From: an uncultured Collinsella sp.
GTDB taxonomy: Bacteria; Actinomycetota; Coriobacteriia; Coriobacteriales; Coriobacteriaceae
Length of the DNA: 33,758 nt
Assembly (NCBI GenBank): GCA_900546085.1
Contig: URBS01000008.1
Span: 1-33,758, forward strand
Direction of reading: 5' to 3'
The translations under genes and the position numbers were made by a program. Below, one piece after another: positions 15,684 to 23,593 of the stretch (position 1 is its first letter; each line of letters begins with the position of its first letter). The notes beneath the pieces were generated by a model, which saw only the letters and a program-made list of their open reading frames with translations, was not told where the DNA came from and searched no databases.

Positions 15684-15699
15684 CAATAAACGTTCACCT
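15684..15699 (+). promoter_or_regulatory. Operator half-site (O3) upstream of the symporter gene
   Basis: CAATAAACGTTCACCT keeps the right half and centre of the pectin operator (AACGTTCACCT) but not the left arm. It lies 120 bp upstream of the main operator pair and could support looping or be an extra weak site. Confidence 0.45.
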
Positions 15700-15763
15700 A
15701 ATCGACCTCAAATTTAAACCCACTCAATACCCATGTAATCGTGATTTTTTTCAAGTCAGATAT

Positions 15764-15791
15764 CCGTTTAACGGCAAAAAACGACCGTTCA
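15764..15791 (+). promoter_or_regulatory. Upstream element B of the symporter promoter
   Basis: The element reads CCGTT-T-AACGG, ten bases (CAAAAAACGA), then CCGTTCA. Spacing and most of the A-rich spacer match the element at 10815-10842. It lies 12 bp before operator O4. Confidence 0.45.
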
Positions 15792-15803
15792 AGGATAATA
15801 TAC

Positions 15804-15859
15804 AAGTGAACGTTCACCTATCATATGCAATCGCGCATAATCTAGCTAAACGTTCACCC
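15804..15859 (+). promoter_or_regulatory. Symporter promoter with operators O4 and O5
   Basis: O4 is AAGTGAACGTTCACCT (15804-15819) and O5 is AGCTAAACGTTCACCC (15844-15859). TTCACC within O4 (15813-15818) and CATAAT (15836-15841) form a -35/-10 pair with exactly 17-nt spacing. O5 begins 2 bp after the -10. The geometry repeats that of the uxaC promoter. Confidence 0.75.
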
Positions 15860-15942
15860 TACGAGTGGGCGATATGCAGACAGACATCGGTATGGACTCC
15901 AATGTCTTGTTACAAGACAATCGAGAAAAGAGAGGGAGCTCG

Positions 15943-17502
15943 ATGACTAACAAGATCGGTAAAAAGCGCAAGATCACATTTTGGACGCGCTTGGGCTTTG
16001 GTATGGGCGGCATGCTCAACTCCGGTGCCCTGAGCTTTACGCACAGCTACATGGTGCTGTTCCTGTCCACGGAGTGCGGTCTGTCCGCAGGCGAGGCTGC
16101 GCTGATCAGCTCGTTCGCCATCTATCTCAACGCCATTCTGTGCCCGCTCATGGGCTTTGTGGCCGATAACTTCTACGCTACCAAGATCGGCCGCATCTTT
16201 GGCCGCCGCCGTTTCTGGATCTTGCTGGCTATCCCGATGATGGTCGCCGAGCCGCTCATCTTTGTGGCTACGCCGTTTGGTTTCCCGTACTACTTTGTGT
16301 TGTACCTGATCTACAACGTCGCGTACACGTTCTGCACCGCCAACCTGTCGCCGCTTACCATCGAGATGACCGATGACTTCAAGGAGCGTACGTACCTCAC
16401 CGGCTACAAGCACCTCTTTGGTAACGCCGCCGGCTTCCTGATGGCAGCACTCGTCGGCTTTGGCTTTGGCACCTTCGGCGAGACCAACCCGTTCAGCTAC
16501 TTCATTATTGCTACGATTAACGCTTCGGTCATGGCGATCTCGCTGCTCTGCGTGTACCTGTCCACGTGGGAGCACACCCCCGAGGAGGTCGCTCAGGAGA
16601 AGATCGAGAGCGTCGGCGAGGGTATCAAGAAGTTTTTCATCGACGTTATCTCTACCTTCCGCAACAAGTCCTTCCGCAAGGTCCTGTATGCGCAGGTCTC
16701 CACGAAGCTCGCCGCTGCCTGCTGGTCTGCGTGCCTGTCCTTCTTCATCGTCTACTGTCTGCAGATTCCTAAGTCCTACGAGTCCGTGATGGAGATGCCC
16801 GGCAAGGTCGTCGCTATCGTCTGCACCGCCATCTGGGTCGCCCTCATGGCCAAGAAGGGCTTCCACAAGTCTTGGTACCTGGCAAACGTCGGTTGCGCCG
16901 CGTGCATCATCGCCTACAACTACTTCGCCTTTGGTCAGATCAACGGCACCTCCACGGTCGCCATCGCCATGATCGCCTACCCCATCATCTTCGCCATCTG
17001 GAAGTTCTTCTACGTTGGCTTCCAGTATCTGCCCGATGTTCTGCTCAACTACATCCCCGATGTCGATGAGCTCATCACCCTGCGTCGTCGCGAGGGCATC
17101 TACAGCTCCGCACAGCAGCTCTGCCAGCAGATCGCCCAGGCTGTTGCCGTCAACGTATGGGCTATCGTCCTTGCTGCCTCCGGCTTCATTCAGACCGCCG
17201 GCAACAGCGACGCCGTGACCCAGCCCGCCACCGTGCCTCTGTACATTTGCGGCTACATGCTCATCGGCTGCGCCGGCTTCTTCCTGCTCGCGGCCGTCCT
17301 TGCCCGCGGCATCAAGATCGACAAGGAGCAGTGCGACATCCTTTGCGACGAGATCCACCGTGTCAAGGAGGGTGGCAAGATGGCCGACGTCAAGCCCGAG
17401 GTCAAGGCGCTTTGCGAGGAGCTCTCCGGCTTTAAGTACGAGGACTGCTTCGCCCACAACAATGTTGGCTTCCAGGACGGCAGCGTAATTCCCGCCGAGT
17501 AG
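15943..17502 (+). CDS. GPH-type MFS sugar/oligouronide:cation symporter
   Basis: A 519-residue polytopic membrane protein with about 12 hydrophobic helices. Features of the glycoside-pentoside-hexuronide:cation family are visible: the early helix GFGMGGMLNSGALSF, the loop FGRRRFWILLAIP after the second or third helix (RRR-W motif), and the loop DDFKERTYLTGYKH. The location between uxaA and the GH28 gene, under the same operators, suggests that it imports galacturonate or short oligogalacturonides. ATG at 15943 is preferred because AGAGGGAG precedes it; the open frame extends 26 codons upstream into the operator region. A terminator follows. Exact substrate is inference. Confidence 0.87.
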   Translation: MTNKIGKKRKITFWTRLGFGMGGMLNSGALSFTHSYMVLFLSTECGLSAGEAALISSFAIYLNAILCPLMGFVADNFYATKIGRIFGRRRFWILLAIPMMVAEPLIFVATPFGFPYYFVLYLIYNVAYTFCTANLSPLTIEMTDDFKERTYLTGYKHLFGNAAGFLMAALVGFGFGTFGETNPFSYFIIATINASVMAISLLCVYLSTWEHTPEEVAQEKIESVGEGIKKFFIDVISTFRNKSFRKVLYAQVSTKLAAACWSACLSFFIVYCLQIPKSYESVMEMPGKVVAIVCTAIWVALMAKKGFHKSWYLANVGCAACIIAYNYFAFGQINGTSTVAIAMIAYPIIFAIWKFFYVGFQYLPDVLLNYIPDVDELITLRRREGIYSSAQQLCQQIAQAVAVNVWAIVLAASGFIQTAGNSDAVTQPATVPLYICGYMLIGCAGFFLLAAVLARGIKIDKEQCDILCDEIHRVKEGGKMADVKPEVKALCEELSGFKYEDCFAHNNVGFQDGSVIPAE

Positions 17503-17525
17503 GGCAGGCGCATCGTCCAAACCAC

Positions 17526-17570
17526 AGGGCCGTGCCACCGGAGATCCACCGGCGGGTACGGCCCTTTTTT
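17526..17570 (+). terminator. Intrinsic terminator after the symporter gene
   Basis: GGGCCGT (17527-17533) pairs with ACGGCCC (17558-17564), enclosing a further imperfect CCACCGG-type stem, then TTTTTT. It leaves only 46 nt before GH28. No operator is visible there, so the GH28 genes may depend on read-through or on a promoter I do not recognise. Confidence 0.8.
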
Positions 17571-17616
17571 AAAAACGACTAGTATGAGCTTCTGATTACA
17601 TTTGAGGGAGAGACCC

Positions 17617-19212
17617 ATGGAGACGAACGTTATCTGGCGCAATGCCCGCGCGGCCGTTATCGAGCTCGACGATGGCGGCTACTTTACCTGTGCCGATACG
17701 TGGGAGATCTTTGTCAACGATGAGCCCGCCGGTACCACGAATACGGTCGAGACCTATGTCGATGGCCTGACTCCCGGCAAGCGCAACCTGATCCGCTTTG
17801 TCTGCGGCGAGCGCGAGTTGAGCGTAGGCGTCACCACGCCGGCGGAGCCCTTTACCATCAACGTTCGCGACTGCGGAGCCAAGGGCGATGCCGAGCACGA
17901 TGACACCACCAACATTCAGGCTGCCATCATGGCCTGCCCCAAGGGCGGGCGCGTGCTGATCCCCGCCGGCAACTACCGCATCAAGTCCCTCTTCCTTAAG
18001 AGCAATATCAACATCGAGCTTGCCGAGGGCGCGGTGCTGCTGGCCCGCCACGACCGCGCCGCGCTTGCCTACATTCCGGGCACGGTCACGGGTGACGAGG
18101 GGGCTGGGTACGCCGGCACCGATATGCTGCCCCTGGGCCGTTGGGAGGGCGAGAGCTTCTCGACCTACTGTTCGACCTTTACGGGCCTGAGCGTGCACGA
18201 CGTGTGCATCTATGGCCGCGGCGCCATCGACGGCCAGACCGATTTTGCCGAGGACAACTGGTGGAACAAGGACTTTAAGAACATCTTCCGTCCCGAGGAG
18301 GGCCGCGAGATCGCCCGCCCGCGCATGATCTTCCTGTCCGAGTGCGAAAACGTGAGTCTTGCCGGCTTTACCGTGCGCAACAGCCCGGCGTGGAATATCC
18401 ATCCCATTCTGTGCGAGCACGTCGATGCCCTGTGCCTGTCCATCGAGGGTCCCAAGAACTCCCACAACACCGACGGTTTCGATCCCGAGAGCTGCGGTTT
18501 TGTCCGCATCCTTGGCTGTCAGTTCTCGGTGGGCGACGACTGCATCGCCATCAAGAGCGGCAAACTGGGCATTGAACCCGAGCTCCGTCCCGCCACGCAC
18601 GACGTGCTGATCTCGCACTGCTACATGCACGACGGCCACGGCGCCGTGGTGCTGGGATCCGAGGCCGCCGGCGGCATCAAGGACCTCACCGTGAGCAAGT
18701 GCCTCTTTGAGCGCACCGACCGCGGCCTGCGCGTCAAGACACGCCGCGGACGCGGCAAGGACGCCGTCAACGAGGGCATCACCTTCGAGCACATTCGCAT
18801 GGATAAGGTGCTCACGCCCTTCGTGGTCAACTCGTTCTACTTCTGCGACAAGGACGGCAAGACCGACTACGTGCAGTCTCGCGAGGCGCTGCCCGTCGAC
18901 GACCGTACGCCCGGCTTTGGCGCCACGACGTTTTGCGATATCGAGGCCACCAACTGCCATGCGGCCGCGGCCTATATCACGGGCCTTCCCGAGAGCAAGG
19001 TGACGCGCCTGACGTTCCAAGATGTCCATGTGACCTTTGCCGCCGATGCCGAGCCCTTTGTGCCGGCCATGGCCTGCGGCGTGGAGCCCATGGTGCGCCA
19101 GGGCATCATCGCGCAGAACGTGAAAGTCCTCGACCTGCAGAACGCGCGCATCGAGGGTCAGGATGGCGACGAGCTGCAGCTGCAAAACGTCGACAAGGTT
19201 ATCCGCGCGTAG
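17617..19212 (+). CDS. Glycoside hydrolase family 28 polygalacturonase
   Basis: Hydrolyses alpha-1,4-galacturonosyl bonds of pectin. The 531-residue protein starts with an approximately 80-residue beta domain (fibronectin-III-like, as in exo-polygalacturonases), then FTINVRDCGAKGD opens the right-handed beta-helix. The GH28 signature is complete: NTDG at 284-287, DD at 307-308 in VGDDCIAIKSG, HG at 341-342 in GHGAVVLGSE, and RVK at 372-374. There is no signal peptide, so it likely acts in the cytoplasm, probably as an exo-enzyme on imported oligogalacturonides. ATG at 17617 follows GAGGGAGAG. It begins a run of pectin genes. The exo mode is inferred from the domain layout. Confidence 0.93.
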   Translation: METNVIWRNARAAVIELDDGGYFTCADTWEIFVNDEPAGTTNTVETYVDGLTPGKRNLIRFVCGERELSVGVTTPAEPFTINVRDCGAKGDAEHDDTTNIQAAIMACPKGGRVLIPAGNYRIKSLFLKSNINIELAEGAVLLARHDRAALAYIPGTVTGDEGAGYAGTDMLPLGRWEGESFSTYCSTFTGLSVHDVCIYGRGAIDGQTDFAEDNWWNKDFKNIFRPEEGREIARPRMIFLSECENVSLAGFTVRNSPAWNIHPILCEHVDALCLSIEGPKNSHNTDGFDPESCGFVRILGCQFSVGDDCIAIKSGKLGIEPELRPATHDVLISHCYMHDGHGAVVLGSEAAGGIKDLTVSKCLFERTDRGLRVKTRRGRGKDAVNEGITFEHIRMDKVLTPFVVNSFYFCDKDGKTDYVQSREALPVDDRTPGFGATTFCDIEATNCHAAAAYITGLPESKVTRLTFQDVHVTFAADAEPFVPAMACGVEPMVRQGIIAQNVKVLDLQNARIEGQDGDELQLQNVDKVIRA

Positions 19213-19249
19213 GGTAGTGCTCCTGCACAAGTGAATACGGCATGTTGAG

Positions 19250-19285
19250 GCGTGCGACGGTTGGGTCTGCCCGGCTGTCGCACGC
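19250..19285. other. Intergenic hairpin between GH28 and CE8 genes
   Basis: GCGTGCGAC (19250-19258) pairs perfectly with GTCGCACGC (19277-19285). There is no T-run after it, so it is more likely an mRNA structure (stability or processing) than a terminator. Confidence 0.45.
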
Positions 19286-19343
19286 AATCTATAGGTGCCG
19301 GTATTGCATGGTGGGTGTTCTGTGACAGAAAGCGTAATGACAG

Positions 19344-21509
19344 ATGAGTGGTAAAGAACAGCTCTTTGAGGTATCGCTCGAACGCGAAGGCGCGTATCGC
19401 AGCATTTCGGCGGCGCTCGAGGCGGCGGAGCGGTGTGTGCCCGATGCGACCGTGCCGGTGCGCGTGCTGGTGGCGCCGGGCGAGTATCGCGAGCAGGTCG
19501 AAATTCGTCGTCCGCATGTGACGCTCGAGGGCGAGACGGCCGACAGCGTGCGTATCGTGGGAGGCCTGGGTGCCAAGATGCCTTCGGAAGATGGTAGCGG
19601 CCAGGATGGAAGACTCGGCACCTTCCGTACGTACACGGTGCTGGTCGATGCCGACGACGTGACGCTTGCGGGTCTAACAATCGAAAACAACGCCGGTGAT
19701 GGGCGCGAGGTCGGCCAGGCGATTGCCCTGTATGCCGATGGTGACCGCCTGGTTGTCGATGCCTGCTGCATTAAGGGACACCAGGACACGCTCTTTTTGG
19801 GGCCGCTGCCGCCGCGCGAGGCCAAGCCGGGCGGCTTTATAGGCCCCAAGCAGTTCGCCCCGCGCCGCGTGGGGCGGCAGTATTTTCGACGTTGCCGGAT
19901 CGAGGGCGATGTCGACTTTATCTTTGGCGGCGCGCGTGCCTACTTTGAGGGGTGTGAGATTCGCTCGCTCAACCGCGATATGGATGTCAACGGGTATGTA
20001 ACGGCAGCCTCCACGCCCCAGGGCGAGCCGTACGGATTTGTGTTTCATGGCTGTTCGTTTACAGCCGATGAGGGCATTGCCCCCGGATCGGTCTATCTGG
20101 GTCGTCCATGGCGCGAGTGGGCCCAGACCGTTTTGCTCGAATGCTGGCTGGGCCCCCATATTTCACTCGAGGGTTGGTGGGATTGGAATAAGCCAGCGGC
20201 ACATGACGGCACCCTGTATGCCGGCGGTGCCCTGTTTGGCCCGGCGGGTGATACTGCCGCTTGGGTGCCGTGGGCGCATTGCCTGACCGGTCAGGATTCC
20301 GAACGCTATGCGCGTGACCGAGTGCTTGCCGGCACGGATGGTTGGGATCCCGAGGGCGGCGACGGTGATGCGGTAGAGACGGCCGGGCTATCTGCCAATG
20401 GCCGCACCGTGCACATCGAGACGTACTACGAGGACGAACCTGCGCTGCGCGCCCGACTGAAGCGCGAGGGGCGCTCGGCCGCATTTACGGGCAAGACTCC
20501 CACAGACTTTGAGGCATGGAAGGCTGCGACCAGGACTCGTCTGTACGATATTTTGGGTCTTTCGCTTATGGACCGCGCCCCGATTGAGATTCGTGAGCTC
20601 AATCGCGTGCGGGTTGCCGGCAGCATCGTGCGTACTCATGCGGTGCTGCAGGTTGAGCACGATGTGTGGATGCCGTTTTACCTGTTGGAGCCGTCCCGCC
20701 CCAAGCTTGACGAGCGGGGACTCAAGCGCTGCTATATCTGCCCGCATGGTCACCAGGGGGCGGGTGCTGCAAGCATAGCCGGCGTTGCGGGCGTGCCGGC
20801 GGTCGACGATGCCGTGCGTAAGTTCAATTACGACTACGGTCTGCGTTTGGCGCGCATGGGTTACGTGACCGTCTGCCCCGATGCGCGTGGTTGGGGATAC
20901 CGTCGTGACTGGAAGGGTCAGGGCGACGACGAGAACAGCTACCTGCGCGGTACGTGTCTGAATCAAGCACGTATGGCCGAGCCGCTGGGTCTTACGGTCG
21001 CGGGCCTCAACGCCTGGGACAACATGCGCTTGATTGATTACTTGGAGACACGCGGCGACATTGCCATGGACGACCTGGGCTGCTTTGGTTTTTCGGGCGG
21101 CGGTTACATGACGTTGTACCTGTCCGCGCTCGACCCGCGCGTGTGCAAGGCGTTTGTCTCGGGCTATCTGTACGGCGTTGATGATTCGCTACTGCACCTC
21201 AACGGCAATTGCAGCTGCAATTACACGCCTGGACTCTGGCGTCTGCTCGACATGGGCGACATTGCATCGCTTGTCGCGCCACGGCCGCTCTTGGTTCAGA
21301 GCTGCGAGAAAGACCATCTCAACGGCGCCCGCGGGCTTGCGAACGTAGACGAGCAGCTCGATATCGTTCGCGACGCCTACGCGCTGCTGGGCAAGGACGA
21401 AAACCTTCTGCACGAGGTCTGCCCGGGTGGACACCACCTGGGCGTGGCGCATCTTGCCGAGGATATCGAATGGCTCGATTCGCAAGTTGCGGAATACGCC
21501 CACGCATAG
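19344..21509 (+). CDS. Two-domain pectin esterase: CE8 pectin methylesterase fused to alpha/beta-hydrolase esterase
   Basis: A 721-residue fusion. Residues 1-320 are a CE8 pectin methylesterase, removing methanol from methyl-galacturonate: GQAIAL (124-129), GHQDTLF (145-151, acid Asp148), GDVDFIFGG (188-196, nucleophile Asp191), and YLGRPW (251-256, Arg254 and Trp256). Residues about 360-720 are an alpha/beta hydrolase of the large acetyl-xylan-esterase/dienelactone-hydrolase-like group: HGHQGAG (oxyanion region, 468-474), GFSGGG (Ser584), a candidate acid Asp657 in SCEKDH, and His697/698 in CPGGHHLG. Both active sites look intact. No signal peptide is seen. The second domain may remove acetyl groups from galacturonate, which is inference. 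The ribosome site is weak. It follows GH28 by 131 nt and precedes the SGNH esterase by 68 nt. Confidence 0.88.
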   Translation: MSGKEQLFEVSLEREGAYRSISAALEAAERCVPDATVPVRVLVAPGEYREQVEIRRPHVTLEGETADSVRIVGGLGAKMPSEDGSGQDGRLGTFRTYTVLVDADDVTLAGLTIENNAGDGREVGQAIALYADGDRLVVDACCIKGHQDTLFLGPLPPREAKPGGFIGPKQFAPRRVGRQYFRRCRIEGDVDFIFGGARAYFEGCEIRSLNRDMDVNGYVTAASTPQGEPYGFVFHGCSFTADEGIAPGSVYLGRPWREWAQTVLLECWLGPHISLEGWWDWNKPAAHDGTLYAGGALFGPAGDTAAWVPWAHCLTGQDSERYARDRVLAGTDGWDPEGGDGDAVETAGLSANGRTVHIETYYEDEPALRARLKREGRSAAFTGKTPTDFEAWKAATRTRLYDILGLSLMDRAPIEIRELNRVRVAGSIVRTHAVLQVEHDVWMPFYLLEPSRPKLDERGLKRCYICPHGHQGAGAASIAGVAGVPAVDDAVRKFNYDYGLRLARMGYVTVCPDARGWGYRRDWKGQGDDENSYLRGTCLNQARMAEPLGLTVAGLNAWDNMRLIDYLETRGDIAMDDLGCFGFSGGGYMTLYLSALDPRVCKAFVSGYLYGVDDSLLHLNGNCSCNYTPGLWRLLDMGDIASLVAPRPLLVQSCEKDHLNGARGLANVDEQLDIVRDAYALLGKDENLLHEVCPGGHHLGVAHLAEDIEWLDSQVAEYAHA

Positions 21510-21577
21510 CCCCTCGGATGTTGTGAATGAACGGTATGTACCTGTATGACCGCCGGTGTGCGGGTGAGGAGAAGAAT

Positions 21578-22246
21578 ATGGAAACGAAAAACTTGAGCGA
21601 ATCGACCGTCTGCTGCTTTGGCGATTCGACCACCTGGGGCGATAACGGATGCGGCGGGGGAGGCAACGACATCTCTTGGACCTCGCACCTGGGTGCGCTG
21701 CTGGGCGGCGCTACGATCGAGAACTTTGGTATTAAGGGTTCGCGTATTGCCGTCAAGGCCGACCGTAGCGATTCGTTTGTTGAGCGCTTGGACGGCATCG
21801 ATCACACGGCAGATATCTGCATCGTCTTTGGCGGCGTTAACGACTTTAGCCGTAACGTGCCGCTGGGAGAGCTGGGCAGCACGGACGTGCACGAGTTCTA
21901 CGGTGCGCTCGACTACCTGATCCGCACCATCACGGCGCGCTCGCCTCAGGCAAAGCTGATGTTTATGACGCCGTGCAAGACGAGCGGCAAACACGAGAAG
22001 GATATTCCGGCAAGCAACGAGGCCAACCATCTGGGCCTGACGCAAGACGCCTATGTGCGCGCGATGCTGGAGGTCTGCGATCGCTACTCGGTGCCGGTGA
22101 TCGACCTGTATGCGCAAAGCGGCATCAGCCCGTTTTTGCCGGAGCACCGCGAGCTCTACATGCCGGACGGTCTGCATTACAGCCCTGCCGGCTATGAGCG
22201 CCTGGCGCATCGCATCGCTGCGGGCCTCACCGCCGTTTGCCGTTAA
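21578..22246 (+). CDS. SGNH/GDSL-family esterase
   Basis: A 222-residue cytoplasmic esterase. Block I is FGDSTTWGDN with nucleophile Ser17 (GDST instead of GDSL), block II has Gly in NFGIKGSRI, block III is FGGVNDF with Asn88, and block V is MPDGLHYSPAGYERLA with Asp197 and His200. The catalytic triad is therefore complete. Similar enzymes in pectin loci (YesT/RgaE-type) remove acetyl groups from rhamnogalacturonan or galacturonate, which is the likely job here. GAGGAGA precedes ATG 21578; the longer frame lacks a good site. It lies directly after the CE8 fusion gene. Confidence 0.88.
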   Translation: METKNLSESTVCCFGDSTTWGDNGCGGGGNDISWTSHLGALLGGATIENFGIKGSRIAVKADRSDSFVERLDGIDHTADICIVFGGVNDFSRNVPLGELGSTDVHEFYGALDYLIRTITARSPQAKLMFMTPCKTSGKHEKDIPASNEANHLGLTQDAYVRAMLEVCDRYSVPVIDLYAQSGISPFLPEHRELYMPDGLHYSPAGYERLAHRIAAGLTAVCR

Positions 22247-22328
22247 AAGTTTGCCGTTCACGGGGATTATAGGGTTAACGTTCACCCTATAATCCCCGTT
22301 CGCGTTACACTAGGGGAAACGTTCACCC
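22233..22328 (+). promoter_or_regulatory. GH105 promoter with operators O6 and O7 inside a palindromic region
   Basis: O6 is GGGTTAACGTTCACCC (22272-22287) and O7 is GGGGAAACGTTCACCC (22313-22328). O6 is the centre of a larger perfect inverted repeat: 15 bp at 22261-22275 complement 22284-22298. TTCACC in O6 with TACACT (22306-22311) gives a weak promoter at 19-nt spacing. CCGTTCA at 22254-22260, with CCGTT 21 bp earlier (22233), repeats element B. O7 lies just after the -10, as in the uxaC and symporter promoters. Confidence 0.7.
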
Positions 22329-22353
22329 ATCAATAACGTCAGAGGGGACAGCA

Positions 22354-23592
22354 ATGGGTTGCAATCAGATTCTGGACCGTTATATCGAGCAGTTGATCGA
22401 GACCTCTACGCCTCAGGCGCCGGCCTGGAATACCGAAAAGCTTCGCGCCGGCAAGGAGAACACCTGGAATTACATTGACGGCTGCATGATCAAGGCGCTC
22501 ATCGAGCTGTACGAGATCACCGGCGAGCAGCGTTACCTGACCTTCGCCGACGACTATATCGACTTCTTTGTCCAGGATGACGGCACCATCAAGCATTACG
22601 ATCCCCAGGAGTACAACCTCGACAACGTCAACGCGGGCAAAACCCTCTACAAACTCTATGACCTTGTGGGCAAGCCCAAGTACCGTGCCGCCATGGATAC
22701 CATCTACCGTCAGCTCGAGACCCAGCCGCGTACCAAAGAGGGTGTGTTTTGGCGCAAAGCCGTCTACCCCAACCAGATCTGGCTCGACGGCATGTACATG
22801 GCGCAGCCGTTCTACATGCAGTACGAGCTGAGCTTCCACAACCGCCGTGCCTGCTCGGATAGCTTCCATATGTTCCAGGTGGTGCACGACCTGATGCGCA
22901 ACCCCCTCAACGGCCTGTACTATCACGCCTACGACGCGAGCCGCAAGCAGTTCTGGTGCGATCCCGTCACCGGCCTTTCGGCCAACTTCTGGCTGCGCGC
23001 CGAGGGCTGGTTCGCCATGGCGCTCATCGATACCTGGGAGCTCATGCCGCCCTCGATGTCGGCCGAGAAGGACGAGATCCGCAAGATGTTCCACGACCTG
23101 ATCGACGCCATGCTGCCGTATCAGGACGAGAAGACCGGCATGTGGCACCAGGTCATCAACCTGCCCAATATCGCCCCCAACTATCTGGAGGAGTCGGGCA
23201 GCGCCATCTTTGCCAACGCCATCATGAAGGGCGTGCGCCTGGGCGTGCTGGGCGAGCGCTACTACCAGTACGGCCGCCGTGCGTTTGACGGCATCTGCGA
23301 CACGTGCCTGTCCGAGCGCGACGGACAGCTGGCGCTCGACAACATCTGCCTGGTGGCGGGTCTTGGCAACACCGCGCACCGCGAGGGCACGTTTGGCTAC
23401 TACATGAGCGAGCCCGTCGTCAAAAACGACGCGAAGGGCGTGGCGCCGCTGGTGCTCGCCTATATCGAGACTATGCATCATGACAAGTTGGCCGGTAAGC
23501 GCGATCCGCTCGCCCCTTCGGGCGTGTGCTCCATCGATGACCCGTTTGGCGGCTACACGCCGGGCATCAATGCTCATAAGGGGCGTGAATAG
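22354..23592 (+). CDS. GH105 unsaturated (rhamno)galacturonyl hydrolase
   Basis: Cleaves the 4,5-unsaturated uronic acid from the non-reducing end of lyase-made oligosaccharides, giving the open-chain 4-deoxy-5-keto-uronate (DHU/DKI). The 412-residue (alpha/alpha)6-barrel protein resembles YteR/YesR: NTWNYIDGCMIKAL, YNLDNVNAGK (Asp90), VYPNQIWLDGMYMAQPF with Asp145 as likely general acid, RAEGWFAMALIDTWE, and MWHQVI. The absence of a signal peptide implies action on imported oligosaccharides. AGAGGGG precedes the ATG. It is the first gene behind operators O6/O7, and its stop nearly touches the next gene. Confidence 0.92.
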   Translation: MGCNQILDRYIEQLIETSTPQAPAWNTEKLRAGKENTWNYIDGCMIKALIELYEITGEQRYLTFADDYIDFFVQDDGTIKHYDPQEYNLDNVNAGKTLYKLYDLVGKPKYRAAMDTIYRQLETQPRTKEGVFWRKAVYPNQIWLDGMYMAQPFYMQYELSFHNRRACSDSFHMFQVVHDLMRNPLNGLYYHAYDASRKQFWCDPVTGLSANFWLRAEGWFAMALIDTWELMPPSMSAEKDEIRKMFHDLIDAMLPYQDEKTGMWHQVINLPNIAPNYLEESGSAIFANAIMKGVRLGVLGERYYQYGRRAFDGICDTCLSERDGQLALDNICLVAGLGNTAHREGTFGYYMSEPVVKNDAKGVAPLVLAYIETMHHDKLAGKRDPLAPSGVCSIDDPFGGYTPGINAHKGRE

Positions 23593-23593
23593 C

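Noticed and set aside
15865..15942. Longer N-terminus of the symporter starting at 15865
   Set aside because: The extra 26 residues overlap operator O5's surroundings and lack a ribosome site, whereas ATG 15943 has one.
17596..19680. Antisense open frame of 694 codons over GH28 and CE8
   Set aside because: Shadow of the GH28 gene; no domain and no start signals.
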